Shown piece after piece: positions 39,395-50,005 of a DNA stretch of 60,925 nt. The stretch comes from Patescibacteria group bacterium (GTDB lineage Bacteria > Patescibacteriota > Microgenomatia > UBA12405): the NCBI GenBank assembly GCA_018902845.1, contig JAHIPV010000012.1, positions 1 to 60,925 on the forward strand, given 5' to 3'. The notes under the pieces were generated by a model. It was not told where the DNA came from. It worked only from the letters and a program-made list of their open reading frames with translations, and made no database searches. A program made the translations under genes and the position numbers. The first letter of the stretch is position 1, and each line of letters opens with the position of its first letter.

Positions 39395-41182
39395 ATGAAT
39401 AAACAAGATAAAGCACAAACAGTTTCCAAAGCAAAAGGTCGACCAATGCTTACTTGGGTTGGGAAAAAACCTTTAGATAAAATCGAATACTTTCCCGCTC
39501 AAGAAAAAGAGGTCTATGGCGATAAATCCTCAAAAGAATTTAACAAGCTATTCTGGGGCGATAATCTTCAAGTTCTCTCTCATCTCCTAAAAGAATACCG
39601 AGGAAAAATTGACCTGATTTATATTGACCCTCCTTTCGATAGTAAGGCTGATTATATTAAGAAGGTAAAAATTAAAGGCGAAAAAACAGAAGGTACACAA
39701 CAAAGTATTTTGGAGGAAAAGCAATATACCGACATTTGGGAAAACGATGAATACCTCCAATTTATGTACGAAAGATTTCTTGTGATAAAAGAGCTTCTTT
39801 CCGAAACAGGAAGTTTATATGTTCATTGTGATTACAGGAAAGATAGCTACCTGAGAATTATACTTGACGAAGTTTTCGGGGAAGAGAATCTGGTGAATGA
39901 AATTATTTGGGGGTATAGAACGGGTGGTATATCGAAGGGCACCTTTGCTCGTAAACACGACACAATACTTTTTTATGCTAAATCAAATAAGTTTAAATTC
40001 AATACGCAGTTTTATAAATCTTATCAACAAAAAAAGTACAATTTTAGTGAAAAATACCCAGAGCTTTATGACAAAGAAAAACAAAAATGGTACCACAATT
40101 CCGTGTGCAGAGATGTCTGGGAGGATATCTTTCCAATCGGAACAGAACCTGGAAACATGGAAAGGGGAGATTATCCGACCCAAAAACCAGAGGCTTTACT
40201 GAAGAGGGTAATTGAGGCATCTTCAGATCCAGGGGGCATCGTGATGGATTGTTTCTGCGGAAGCGGAACAACATTAGCTGTGGCTCAGAAATTGGGCCGA
40301 CGATGGATTGGATGCGATATTAACATTGGAGCCATCCAAACATCTTCTAAGCGTTTAGCAAGTATTATCGAGGCCCAATTGGGGAAGGTGTCGGCAAAGT
40401 TAATTAAAGACGATTTTAAGAGACTACACGCCTTTAAAGTACTGAATGTTAACGACTATGACATTTTCAAAAATGAAATTGAAGCCAAAGAGATTGTTAT
40501 GGACATGTACGGGGTTGAACCGATTAAAAGAAGCAGTTTTGACGGGATTTTGGACAACAACTTTGTCAAAGTAATGCCCCTTAATCGAGTACTTAACAAA
40601 TTGGATATAAAAAATGTTCTAAAAAACATAAATGACAGTATCGATAGTTTTACTGCCAAGTCAACCTCAAAATCTGGAGAAGAAGTCTATCAAGAGGGTG
40701 TTATCTTAATTTGTTCAGGTGCAGAACTCGATACCGAAAATTATCTTAAAAAAGAAAACAACACAGGAGTAAAAGTCACCATTCGAGATATTCTTAACGA
40801 TAAGAAAAACTTAATCTTCAAAAAGAAGCCGGAGGCCAAAATTGAGGTTAAAGCAAAAAACAGTGAGTTATCGGTTGTCATTAAGGAATTTTACTCACCA
40901 ATTTTGATGAGAAAACTAGAGCTTGAGAACGAGAAGATGATTGATAAGAAAGCTCAAGCTAAAGTGGAAGACTTTAAACAAATCATTGAAAGTGTAGCAA
41001 TTGATGTTGACTACGATTCCGAGCTATTTAACGCCGAAATTATCGACTTACCAGACAAAAAAGAAATTATCAAATCGAAATATAAATATCACTATCCCAA
41101 AAAAGGAAAATATACTATAGCAATTAAAATTGTTGATGTTTTGGGAGAAGAATATTTTGAAACGTTTAATGTTACAGCGTAA
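39395..41182 (+). CDS. Type III-like DNA methyltransferase (Mod)
   Basis: [40 protein letters not shown]. Confidence 0.9.
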   Translation: MNKQDKAQTVSKAKGRPMLTWVGKKPLDKIEYFPAQEKEVYGDKSSKEFNKLFWGDNLQVLSHLLKEYRGKIDLIYIDPPFDSKADYIKKVKIKGEKTEGTQQSILEEKQYTDIWENDEYLQFMYERFLVIKELLSETGSLYVHCDYRKDSYLRIILDEVFGEENLVNEIIWGYRTGGISKGTFARKHDTILFYAKSNKFKFNTQFYKSYQQKKYNFSEKYPELYDKEKQKWYHNSVCRDVWEDIFPIGTEPGNMERGDYPTQKPEALLKRVIEASSDPGGIVMDCFCGSGTTLAVAQKLGRRWIGCDINIGAIQTSSKRLASIIEAQLGKVSAKLIKDDFKRLHAFKVLNVNDYDIFKNEIEAKEIVMDMYGVEPIKRSSFDGILDNNFVKVMPLNRVLNKLDIKNVLKNINDSIDSFTAKSTSKSGEEVYQEGVILICSGAELDTENYLKKENNTGVKVTIRDILNDKKNLIFKKKPEAKIEVKAKNSELSVVIKEFYSPILMRKLELENEKMIDKKAQAKVEDFKQIIESVAIDVDYDSELFNAEIIDLPDKKEIIKSKYKYHYPKKGKYTIAIKIVDVLGEEYFETFNVTA

Positions 41183-41187
41183 ATATA

Positions 41188-43731
41188 ATGGACAACACTT
41201 TGCTTCAAGCCATACAAAAACAAGTCGAAGATTGGCGAAGTGGTGAGTATAAAGGAATCAAAAAAGAAACGCTCAATATTCTCAGGTACATAAAAAGGAT
41301 TGGATTTCTCCACCAACCCCAAGTTGAAGCTCTTGAAACATATATTTATCTTAAAGAAATATATGGCAATAAGCCATTTGTAGATATTGTTCGAGATATT
41401 TTTGAAAATGAAAAAGACTTGATTCTATCTTTGGGGTTAAGTGAGAAAGAGGCTCTTGAACTGGCTTTTGATAAAGAAAAAGAAAAGAAAATTGATGCTT
41501 TACTCCACAAACAATACAACAGCGTTGACTATTCCAACCAAGTATATGCCCTTACAATGGGAGCGGGTAAAACAATCTTAATGGGAACAATGATTTTATA
41601 TGATTTTGTTTTATCTTACTATTACCCCGAAGATGCTCGTTTTGGTAAAAACGCCCTCGTTTTTGCTCCAGACACGACCATTATTGACAGTTTAAAAGAA
41701 ATAAAAACATTTGATTACGCCAAGGTATTGCCCAGAGAGTATCGTTTGATTATTTTAAACATTAAATATCATTACCTTGAAAATACAGAAACATCAGTAT
41801 CGGCCATTGGAAATTACAACATTATCGTTTCTAATTCACAAAAAATTATCCTTAAAACCCGCCATAAAGAAAATAATAATGCCAAGCTGTTTAGAGACGA
41901 GCGGTTTCTCAAAAGTAAAGCAATCGAAAACAAAAGATTACATGCAATTCGAGAGTTACAAAGTTTGATAGTTTTTGTTGACGAAGCTCACCATTCTTTC
42001 GGTACCACCTTGGAGGGAACGCTTAAAAAAACCAAAGAAACGATTAATTTTATTCATAAGGAAGGTAAAACCCCACTTGTGGCTGTAATCAACCTGACAG
42101 GAACACCATATATTAAAAACAAAATGATTAGCGATGTGGTTTGCCATTTTGGACTAAAACAAGGGATTGAGAAGGGAATTTTAAAGCAAGTTAGATTTTT
42201 TGAATATGACAATGTTAAAACAGAAGGTTTCATCGAAGACATAGTTAAAAAATTTTGGGGGGAGTATAAGGAAAATAGGTTAGAAAATAAACTACCCAAA
42301 ATTGCTTTTTATGCCTCAAATATTGACGATTTACAAAAAGAATTAAAACCTAAGTTAGAAACAATTTTATTAAAACACGGAATTCCTCAAGACAAAATTC
42401 TCGAATATCACACAGAAGCAGAAAAAAGCAAAGAAGAATTTCAAAAATTAGACACCCCAGATAGCACAAAGCAATTTATCCTTTTGGTTGGCAAGGGTAC
42501 GGAAGGGTGGAATTGTCGTTCTTTGGTTGCTTGTGCTTTGTATCGTAAGCCCAAAAGTTCAATTTTTGTTTTACAATCTTCGACAAGGTGCTTAAGAAGC
42601 ATTGGTGACAATTCAACAATAGCCTCAATCTTTTTATCTCAGGAAAATTACCAAATCTTAGATAGGGAACTAAAAAACAATTTTGCTACGACAATTGAAG
42701 AACTTAATAATCAGGAACAGAAAAGTGTTGAGCACACTCTCACAGTTGAAAAAAAAAGGAAAATCAAAGTAAAAAAGGTATTAAAAGAAATTATTTCCGT
42801 AACAACTAAAGACGCAGAAGAGATTAATATCGATTGGGATAACTTTAAAGCAAATGACTATCTTCCTTATTTATCAGAAAGTGGAATTTTACTAAATCAA
42901 GAGAAAAAAGCCGAGTATCTTAAGTCTCACGCCAAAAAACAATTATCAATAAAAAGCGACCTAACATTTTATGAAATAGTCGAAATCATTAATAGATACA
43001 CTCTTCTTCCTTGTTTAATTATCGAGAAAATATTGTTAAACGAAAAAAGTAGAGACTCAATTACTTTAAAAGTGAATAGCAATACGGGATTGTTACCGTT
43101 TATAACAGAAAACATACTTAAAAAAGCTTATCAGTATGAAGAAAAAACAGACATTGTTGAAGAAGAACTGGAACTTACAAAAGAATATCCATTCAAAATT
43201 AACATCGACGAGAGAAGAAATGATTTAGTTGTTTACAAACAAGACTCCGATAAAAGCAGATTAGGGTTTCATATCAATCCTTATAATTTTGACAGTCGAG
43301 ATGAAAAAAGTTTGTTTTCTTATTTAAAAGAAGTTCTAGATGAAGATGAGGTAATTGTCGATATTTACTTCACAGGTGGGGTAACTGACGCAGTCCACAA
43401 TGACTTCTTCTTTGAATATTATAGTCCGACAGCTAAAAAAATTGCTCGTTACTTTCCAGATTTTTTAATCGAAACAAGCAAGGGAAGATTTTTGGTAATT
43501 GAAGTTAAATCAAATACCGAGAAATTAAGCTACGAACATAACAAAAAGGAATATAAAGGCGATAGAGAACATTTATTTGACGAGGTTTTTTCTAAAGAGC
43601 TTGGATTTCGACAATTTCAAAATATAAACAAAAATTTCGACTATCACATAATTTTTGACGCTGGTTTACAAGCACAACAGAAAGAGTTACTTGGAATAAT
43701 CAACAAAAAGTATGAATCGAATTTTAACTGA
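41188..43731 (+). CDS. Type III-like restriction subunit (Res)
   Basis: LTMGAGKTILMGTM; VFVDEAHHSFG; LTGTPYIK; YFPDFLIETSKGRFLVIEVKS. Confidence 0.9.
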   Translation: MDNTLLQAIQKQVEDWRSGEYKGIKKETLNILRYIKRIGFLHQPQVEALETYIYLKEIYGNKPFVDIVRDIFENEKDLILSLGLSEKEALELAFDKEKEKKIDALLHKQYNSVDYSNQVYALTMGAGKTILMGTMILYDFVLSYYYPEDARFGKNALVFAPDTTIIDSLKEIKTFDYAKVLPREYRLIILNIKYHYLENTETSVSAIGNYNIIVSNSQKIILKTRHKENNNAKLFRDERFLKSKAIENKRLHAIRELQSLIVFVDEAHHSFGTTLEGTLKKTKETINFIHKEGKTPLVAVINLTGTPYIKNKMISDVVCHFGLKQGIEKGILKQVRFFEYDNVKTEGFIEDIVKKFWGEYKENRLENKLPKIAFYASNIDDLQKELKPKLETILLKHGIPQDKILEYHTEAEKSKEEFQKLDTPDSTKQFILLVGKGTEGWNCRSLVACALYRKPKSSIFVLQSSTRCLRSIGDNSTIASIFLSQENYQILDRELKNNFATTIEELNNQEQKSVEHTLTVEKKRKIKVKKVLKEIISVTTKDAEEINIDWDNFKANDYLPYLSESGILLNQEKKAEYLKSHAKKQLSIKSDLTFYEIVEIINRYTLLPCLIIEKILLNEKSRDSITLKVNSNTGLLPFITENILKKAYQYEEKTDIVEEELELTKEYPFKINIDERRNDLVVYKQDSDKSRLGFHINPYNFDSRDEKSLFSYLKEVLDEDEVIVDIYFTGGVTDAVHNDFFFEYYSPTAKKIARYFPDFLIETSKGRFLVIEVKSNTEKLSYEHNKKEYKGDREHLFDEVFSKELGFRQFQNINKNFDYHIIFDAGLQAQQKELLGIINKKYESNFN

Positions 43732-44428
43732 GGGTTTTGGTGCGTTTGCTGGGGCATTTTTTGCTTTCCTGTTTCTACGACTTGCCGAGTTTTTAACAAA
43801 GCTATACCAGAGAGAGGTTAAACACTATAATTCTCTAGTCCATCTTGAGACGCAATTAAACGAGATTATAGGTATTATTCACGATAATCTATATATTTTG
43901 CCAAATTTTATAAGAGTAATTAAGTCTGGGAATATTTATTTCAATAATCTGCAAACTATTCCGATAGACAAAAGCCATTATGACAATTTATACAATTTAG
44001 AATTAATGAATACTTTGTTTTCTTATCAGTACCAAACACGGAAGCTAAATGACGATATAGCAACCGCTACTCTTGGATACACAGATATTAAAAATGCATT
44101 AATTCAAAAAAACCTTGAAAAACCCGATTATATTATTAACGCAGAATTAATGGCTAAAAACTTGAAGCATATAGAAGTTTTCTTAGCAGAATTACAAAAT
44201 GAAACGATAGACCTACTGGCAAAAATTCGAATTCAGATAGCTTATGACAAGCCTCTTGGCACCAAACTACAATCATTTTTTATTCGTTCTTCCAGTAAGA
44301 AAATTAAAAAGAAAGAGATTGAGAAAGAAAAATCAAAACTTTTGAAGGAAATTGAAGAAACAAAAACTCAAAGTCAAAAACAAATTGATGAAATCATCAA
44401 AAAATATGAAAAAGATAGACAAGACTAA
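43712..44428 (+). CDS. TM plus coiled-coil hypothetical protein, overlapping res
   Basis: 20-bp overlap with res; N-terminal hydrophobic segment GAFAGAFFAFLFLRLAEFL; C-terminal charged coiled coil. Confidence 0.6.
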   Translation: MNRILTEGFGAFAGAFFAFLFLRLAEFLTKLYQREVKHYNSLVHLETQLNEIIGIIHDNLYILPNFIRVIKSGNIYFNNLQTIPIDKSHYDNLYNLELMNTLFSYQYQTRKLNDDIATATLGYTDIKNALIQKNLEKPDYIINAELMAKNLKHIEVFLAELQNETIDLLAKIRIQIAYDKPLGTKLQSFFIRSSSKKIKKKEIEKEKSKLLKEIEETKTQSQKQIDEIIKKYEKDRQD

Positions 44429-44545
44429 GATTCCAGCTAGTGAAAAAGTTGCAACGAAACCCACACCACCAGACAACCTGGCCTCCGATTTTCAGGAACT
44501 TATAGACGATAAACCAAAAAATAACGAAAAAAAATAGGGGAAAAA

Positions 44546-45073
44546 ATGACTGACGAACAAAAAAAAGGAGCATTAAAAGAAAGAATACTTATTGAACAAC
44601 TACGTCGCTTTGTAAAAGAACATCATTTTACTCGAACAAATCTGGTGACTGAGGAAATTAACAAAATTGAATCAGGCTTAAGGAATTTGTTATTTACTCT
44701 AGCAATTTTTCTTTTTACTTTCACTTCACCCATTTTTATCGAATCAAAAGGTTTACCAGAAATAGTAAAATTACTTCTTTTTCTTTCATGGATTTTTCTA
44801 TTTTCCTCAATGATATTCGGCTTAATTCAGATAGTAATTGATATAAAATTTCTTAGTAAAAGTGGGGAAATAGAAAATAAAGCTGAAAAGCTATGGTCAA
44901 CGGCATTTATAGGCTTTGACGAATACGAAAAGAGGGCAAAGGAAGGAGAAGAGTTGTTTGAAGATTTCGATACCCACTCTCCCTACATTCCATTGATTCA
45001 ACAAGTAGTCTTTCTCTTGATAGCGTTTTTATTGATTATGAGTGGAGCAAGCCTGCTATTATTTGGAAAATAA
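44546..45073 (+). CDS. Hypothetical membrane protein
   Basis: Three or four hydrophobic segments. Confidence 0.6.
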   Translation: MTDEQKKGALKERILIEQLRRFVKEHHFTRTNLVTEEINKIESGLRNLLFTLAIFLFTFTSPIFIESKGLPEIVKLLLFLSWIFLFSSMIFGLIQIVIDIKFLSKSGEIENKAEKLWSTAFIGFDEYEKRAKEGEELFEDFDTHSPYIPLIQQVVFLLIAFLLIMSGASLLLFGK

Positions 45074-45098
45074 CAATTCGTTTTTAGTTTGTAAATCT

Positions 45099-45659
45099 TT
45101 ATTCACCGCACTGATTTTTGAGAGTTAAATAGCGAGACCTTAATTCTTTAAGATTGTCTACTTTTTCGTCCATATGATACTTTTTATAATTTTCTTCACC
45201 CAAGTATTCTAATTTACTTTCCAATTCTTCTATGCACTCATCTGTTCCTGGGAACGGCTTTACGTCACAAGCTTGTTTTATTTTTAAAAAAAGGTCATTT
45301 GCCTGCCTACAAACTTCTTCTTTATCTGCTTGGGTGTTATGTTCCACAATTTGCTTATTTTGTACCCCAAGGATATGTGAAAACTCTTCATCTTGTTTTG
45401 ACAAGTTGTTTGTAACCGTCTCTAACTCCTCTGTCTTACTATTAAGTTTACTGTTAAGATTTTTCACCTCACTTTTGAGAGAGGAAACTTCTTGTAAAAG
45501 TTTATTTTTTTCCTCCTCTTGTTTGTTGTAAAAAGTATAACCCGTAAAGCCAATCAGCACGAAAATGCCCATAATAAGGGTTATTGCTAGCCATCCCCAT
45601 ATGGAAATCCGTTTATTTAACGACTTATTTTTCATAAATATATTACCCCCTAACTTCAA
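45099..45659 (-). CDS. Hypothetical TM plus coiled-coil protein
   Basis: TM segment near N-terminus then coiled coil; likely start at MKNKSLNKR. Confidence 0.55.
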   Translation of the reverse strand: MKLGGNIFMKNKSLNKRISIWGWLAITLIMGIFVLIGFTGYTFYNKQEEEKNKLLQEVSSLKSEVKNLNSKLNSKTEELETVTNNLSKQDEEFSHILGVQNKQIVEHNTQADKEEVCRQANDLFLKIKQACDVKPFPGTDECIEELESKLEYLGEENYKKYHMDEKVDNLKELRSRYLTLKNQCGE

Positions 45660-45736
45660 TTATAAATAATTTCTCCCATAAAGTCTATGTTTACTGCGTT
45701 GTCGTTTTCTAATGGTTGTTCAAGAATTAAACTATT

Positions 45737-45958
45737 ATGTTAACCAAGAGTGAATTTACCGCTGAAGTCGGCAAGGGAATCAAAAAATGGAGGATAAAGA
45801 GAAATGTCTCCCAAGAGGAGCTAGCTCACCGTGCAGGGCTCTACAGGACCTATGTAGGGCATTTAGAAAACTTCAAGTATTCTCCCAGTGCTTATGTTTT
45901 GTATAAAATTGCAAAGGCTCTAAAAGTTCAGATTTCTGATTTTTTCCCTGAAACCTAA
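45737..45958 (+). CDS. XRE-family regulator
   Basis: GIKKWRIKRNVSQEELAHRAGLYRTYVGHLENFKYSPSAYVLYKIAKAL. Confidence 0.8.
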   Translation: MLTKSEFTAEVGKGIKKWRIKRNVSQEELAHRAGLYRTYVGHLENFKYSPSAYVLYKIAKALKVQISDFFPET

Positions 45959-46084
45959 ATTGCTCAAGAGCAGGGTGAAAAAATTCTTCCCGCCTTCTTT
46001 TCCAACGAATATCCTTGTCATTAAACTTGTAATGGGTATGTAGTGTTTGAGAAACCCGATAGTTCATGTTATACTAGAACCATC

Positions 46085-46636
46085 ATGATAGATTACAATA
46101 GATTTCCACTGACCCAAATGAAAATTCTTTTACGTCTCTGGGATAGTCCAGACAAGATGGGATTTGCTGAAGGTCGAGATGAAGGAGGAAGCGTTAAAGA
46201 ATTGTATAAAAAGGGATTTTTGGAACCGACAGGGAGGGACAGGCGCAGAATAAGGTGGAGATTAGTAAGCGGTAGATTAAGAGAAAATGACGTTATCTCC
46301 ATGAGGAAACTAGTAATACTACAATACTCAGGTTATGAAATAATTAAGTGGTCTGATGGTTTCAAGTTAGTCCCCAATAGCCTTAATATCGTTGCTTCTT
46401 TTATTGTTAAAAAGGAAAACTTTGTAGCTGGATTTGCTTTTAGGGTTGGGTACCTTGATTGGGTTGCGAAACAGTTGAGGGAAAAGAAAGAAGAAACAAT
46501 TAATAAAGCACTAAAAGTTATTGAGGATTATTTAACCAACAAGGAAGTAAAAAATCTGGAAGAATATACTTTTGAGTACTATTTTCCTGATTTTGTTAAA
46601 GTAGACAATCCAAAATGGTGGATAAAATCAAAATAA
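46085..46636 (+). CDS. Hypothetical protein
   Basis: TATACT -10-like box at 46069-46074 just upstream supports the internal ATG at 46085. Confidence 0.5.
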   Translation: MIDYNRFPLTQMKILLRLWDSPDKMGFAEGRDEGGSVKELYKKGFLEPTGRDRRRIRWRLVSGRLRENDVISMRKLVILQYSGYEIIKWSDGFKLVPNSLNIVASFIVKKENFVAGFAFRVGYLDWVAKQLREKKEETINKALKVIEDYLTNKEVKNLEEYTFEYYFPDFVKVDNPKWWIKSK

Positions 46637-46648
46637 ATTGAGATAAGT

Positions 46649-48154
46649 ATGAAAGCAAAAGATAAGCCTAAATTTGTTAAAGAAGCCCGTACGCTATTAG
46701 GAGAATTAGATGTTGAAAAGTTAATTAGCGACCCCAATGATTTAAAAATCTTATCAAAAATTAACCGCCTTATTGTAATTTTTACGGATTTTTCTTCGAA
46801 TGATGGGCAAGAATTGGAAAGGTTGTTAGCGGAGTATCAGAAATGGGGAAGAAGAAGCACAAGAGTAGGGCATATTAAAAATAGAGTTGTGGATATGTTG
46901 AGGTTCATTGACCAGAAAATTGGACAGATGGCTCTTTATGTTATCGAGGATGAAACTAGCAAATTGGTAAAATCCGCCGTTACTCAAGATGAAAAGTTTG
47001 ATGTTGCCTTCTCATTTGCAGGCGAACAAAGAGATTATGTGGCACAAGTTGCCCAACATGTTGAGAATAAAGGTAATATAAGTGTTTTTTATGATGATAA
47101 TTATGAGTTGGATATGTGGGGGAATAACATGGTCGATTATTTTAAGGATATTTTTGAGAACAGAGCAAATTATTGTGTAATGTTTATTTCAAAGGAGTAT
47201 GCCAATAAAACTTGGCCAAACTTTGAGAGACAAATTATTCAGGCAAAATCATTATTTCAAGAGGGGTATTTATTGCCAGTTAGGTTTGATGATACTCAAA
47301 TAAAAGGGGAAGTTTCTACGGTTAAGTATTTGAGTATTAAGGGCATGAAACCAGAAAATCTCGGTGAGAGAATAATCAAGAAGGTAGTTGGAAGTGACAA
47401 ATATACAGTAAAAAAAGAAACCAAAGTCGTAACGGTTACGAGTAAGGCAAACATTGCGACCCCAGAGGAAATACCACTTTTATACATAAAACCGAATGTC
47501 GGCAAACAGGGTGGCCCGAAAGGACACTTTCTTCATTTTACTGTAAAAAATATGTCTAATCAGGTGCTGTTTGACATTAATTGGGGCATGCGTGGTTTTA
47601 ACTATGAATGGAGACCTAAAACTGATTTTTTTGAGTTGGAACCAGAAAAAGAAAAAGAGTTGACATTTCCCCTTTCAAGTGAGGCGATATTTAAAGAAGA
47701 AATTCCTGAGTTAAATGTTTTTGCTGAATATAAAGACTTAGAAAATCGTCATTTTTTTGCAAGAAGAGAGCTCAAACAAGAAAAAGTTCCATCAGGAGCA
47801 TTTTTTGCTTTTAAAGCAGCTGAGTTCCATAAACCAAGCTTATTAAGGGATGATGGTTTAAAGTTATTATCAGGTCCAAACCTTATTGGAGATAGATACG
47901 AAATCGAGTTTGAAGTAAAGACTTCTAAAGGTATTGAAAAAGCAAAGATTGGAGTTAGTAAGACTTTTTTGTCGGTTTGGGATATGACTGAAGAAGATAA
48001 AGTTAAACAAGTTTTGGTTGAGTTGGGTCATAGGCAAATGAGAAAAATGACGAAAGAAGGTAGGGTGGGAGATTATGTGTTTGTAACAACAAGTTATCCG
48101 TTGGAATACCAAAGGGGGTTTGAAGGTTACAAAAAACTTAGAGACGCAATTTAA
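46649..48154 (+). CDS. TIR-domain protein with extra N- and C-terminal regions
   Basis: DVAFSFAGEQRDYVAQVAQHVENKGNISVFYDDN...CVMFISKEYANKTWPNFERQ. Confidence 0.8.
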   Translation: MKAKDKPKFVKEARTLLGELDVEKLISDPNDLKILSKINRLIVIFTDFSSNDGQELERLLAEYQKWGRRSTRVGHIKNRVVDMLRFIDQKIGQMALYVIEDETSKLVKSAVTQDEKFDVAFSFAGEQRDYVAQVAQHVENKGNISVFYDDNYELDMWGNNMVDYFKDIFENRANYCVMFISKEYANKTWPNFERQIIQAKSLFQEGYLLPVRFDDTQIKGEVSTVKYLSIKGMKPENLGERIIKKVVGSDKYTVKKETKVVTVTSKANIATPEEIPLLYIKPNVGKQGGPKGHFLHFTVKNMSNQVLFDINWGMRGFNYEWRPKTDFFELEPEKEKELTFPLSSEAIFKEEIPELNVFAEYKDLENRHFFARRELKQEKVPSGAFFAFKAAEFHKPSLLRDDGLKLLSGPNLIGDRYEIEFEVKTSKGIEKAKIGVSKTFLSVWDMTEEDKVKQVLVELGHRQMRKMTKEGRVGDYVFVTTSYPLEYQRGFEGYKKLRDAI

Positions 48155-48171
48155 AAAATTAAAATATTACG

Positions 48172-48957
48172 ATGAACAATATTGGAATATTTTCCGAACA
48201 GGAAATAATCATAAATAATAAATTTTTTGTGTTATGCGCTAAAGAATATGAATTGCTTGTGAAGCTATTGCAACACAAGGAAAGTCTTGTTATGCAACTT
48301 AGTGGAAAGATTAAGGACACAGATAAACCTGATTACTCAATTGAGTTGATGCTTGCATACAACCTTCCTTTATTGAATGGCGCTGTAGAAAACTTAGCTA
48401 ATGGATACTTGGGGGTTTCTCAAATAATATTAAGGACGGTGTTAGAGAATACATGTCTGTCTATGTATTTTTTTGAATTTCCTAAAGATGAAAAGAAATA
48501 TAGGAAAAACAGAAAGTCATTTAATTGTAAGCTTAATGAATTGGGGTATGATACTTGGATAGAGGGGTGGTTAAATCGAATAGACAAAGAAGGTGAGAAA
48601 TTTTCAAAGCTGAAGGGAGAAGATAATGCTTGGTATCGGAGAATTTTCACAAACATTGTCAGCGAAGCTAGTTCTTTTGTGCATGTAGATATAGATTTTA
48701 TCTATGGTTTGGTTTATATAGATACTGGTGAAGAAAAATCTGATTACGCTCTTGGTCCAAACTGGTCAGATGATTTATTGGTAAAAAATGCATTATGGAA
48801 AATTATTGAAACATGTTTATATAGTTGTGCTGTTTTAGACAGAGTTTTTAAGAAATACATAACTGTCATTGATATGGCTTTATATAAGGATGCAATTAAC
48901 CAGTTAAACAATTGGAAAAAATTTTATGATAAAACAAATAGGAAAAAAAATAATTAA
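48172..48957 (+). CDS. Hypothetical, family B (paralogue of 22279..23019)
   Basis: See 22279..23019. Confidence 0.6.
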   Translation: MNNIGIFSEQEIIINNKFFVLCAKEYELLVKLLQHKESLVMQLSGKIKDTDKPDYSIELMLAYNLPLLNGAVENLANGYLGVSQIILRTVLENTCLSMYFFEFPKDEKKYRKNRKSFNCKLNELGYDTWIEGWLNRIDKEGEKFSKLKGEDNAWYRRIFTNIVSEASSFVHVDIDFIYGLVYIDTGEEKSDYALGPNWSDDLLVKNALWKIIETCLYSCAVLDRVFKKYITVIDMALYKDAINQLNNWKKFYDKTNRKKNN

Positions 48958-49519
48958 AAAAACCTCTTCGAGTGTACAAAGTAAACCTAATGAATATTTG
49001 ATAATCGACGAAGAAAGCAATGCAGTTGATTACTTAGTTCAATCTTGTGAATTTTTAGATAAAATTGAGAAAAATCGTTTATATATAAAGTGGTTTATTA
49101 TCGCTTTTCATGGCGCTATTTACTCCTTCATGATGTTGGCTTTATTAAAAGTAAATTCAGCTCAAATTTTTAGAGATAAAAAGAATAGCAAGCATCCGAT
49201 TGACCGTGATTTATTAAGTTTTTTGCAAATATACTTTTTACTTAAGAATAAAGACAATATGGGACAAAATCCGTTTATTTCAACAAATTATCATGATGAT
49301 TGTATGCAAGAACTGAATGATGAATTAAGGAATTTGATGATGCATTTTAGACCAATGGTGTGGGCAACAGAACCTTGGTATCCAGCCAGTGTTTGCTATC
49401 CTTTGCTTGATATTTTGAAATTTTGTATAAACCAAATACAATTTCGGCATTCAGATAATGCAACATTGCTAGCATACATAAATAGAGTCAGGGACTTATT
49501 AAGTAAATATAAAAAGTAG
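48926..49519 (+). CDS. Hypothetical protein
   Basis: Overlaps 48172..48957 by 32 bp. Confidence 0.5.
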   Translation: MIKQIGKKIIKKTSSSVQSKPNEYLIIDEESNAVDYLVQSCEFLDKIEKNRLYIKWFIIAFHGAIYSFMMLALLKVNSAQIFRDKKNSKHPIDRDLLSFLQIYFLLKNKDNMGQNPFISTNYHDDCMQELNDELRNLMMHFRPMVWATEPWYPASVCYPLLDILKFCINQIQFRHSDNATLLAYINRVRDLLSKYKK

Positions 49520-49602
49520 ATAAAAGCAATTTTATATTCTGTTTTGGACACGAGAAGAATGGGTGGTAAAATTCATAAATATAAAAATGTCTGAATCAAA
49601 AA

Positions 49603-49998
49603 ATGAATATTGAAGTAAAAAACCAAAAAATTTGGATTGGGTTGATTTTTGTAGCCTTAATTTCTAGTCTTTTGTCGGTTTTTATAAGTTTAAAACCAAC
49701 ACAACAGGCAAAAACTAATTTTCCTGCCAACGACAATCTCTGTAGTACAAATGACCTTTTAGAAATAAAAATGAAACTAATTTCAAGACAAACTTTCAAT
49801 CAAAGGTTGGTTTTTTCAGAAGGAATTTATAGTCTCACCGAAGAGGAATTAAACAACAAATGTATTCCAGAAAATTTCAGAAAAGAGTATAAAATTGCAC
49901 GGGACTGTTATTTGAGTAATAAAGGTTGTTCTCAGAACGGTTTTTTTGAGGAATTAAAGAAATTTCTCGAGATAACAACTCCAAGTAAAACTAATTAA
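49603..49998 (+). CDS. Hypothetical single-TM protein
   Basis: N-terminal TM IWIGLIFVALISSLLSVFIS. Confidence 0.5.
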   Translation: MNIEVKNQKIWIGLIFVALISSLLSVFISLKPTQQAKTNFPANDNLCSTNDLLEIKMKLISRQTFNQRLVFSEGIYSLTEEELNNKCIPENFRKEYKIARDCYLSNKGCSQNGFFEELKKFLEITTPSKTN

Positions 49999-50005
49999 AG
50001 CATAT

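Larger units (their letters stand above)
35690..49999. mobile_element. Putative serine-recombinase integrative element 2 (boundaries approximate)
   Basis: Recombinase 3' end at 35706, same module order as element 1, next recombinase at 50006. Confidence 0.5.
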
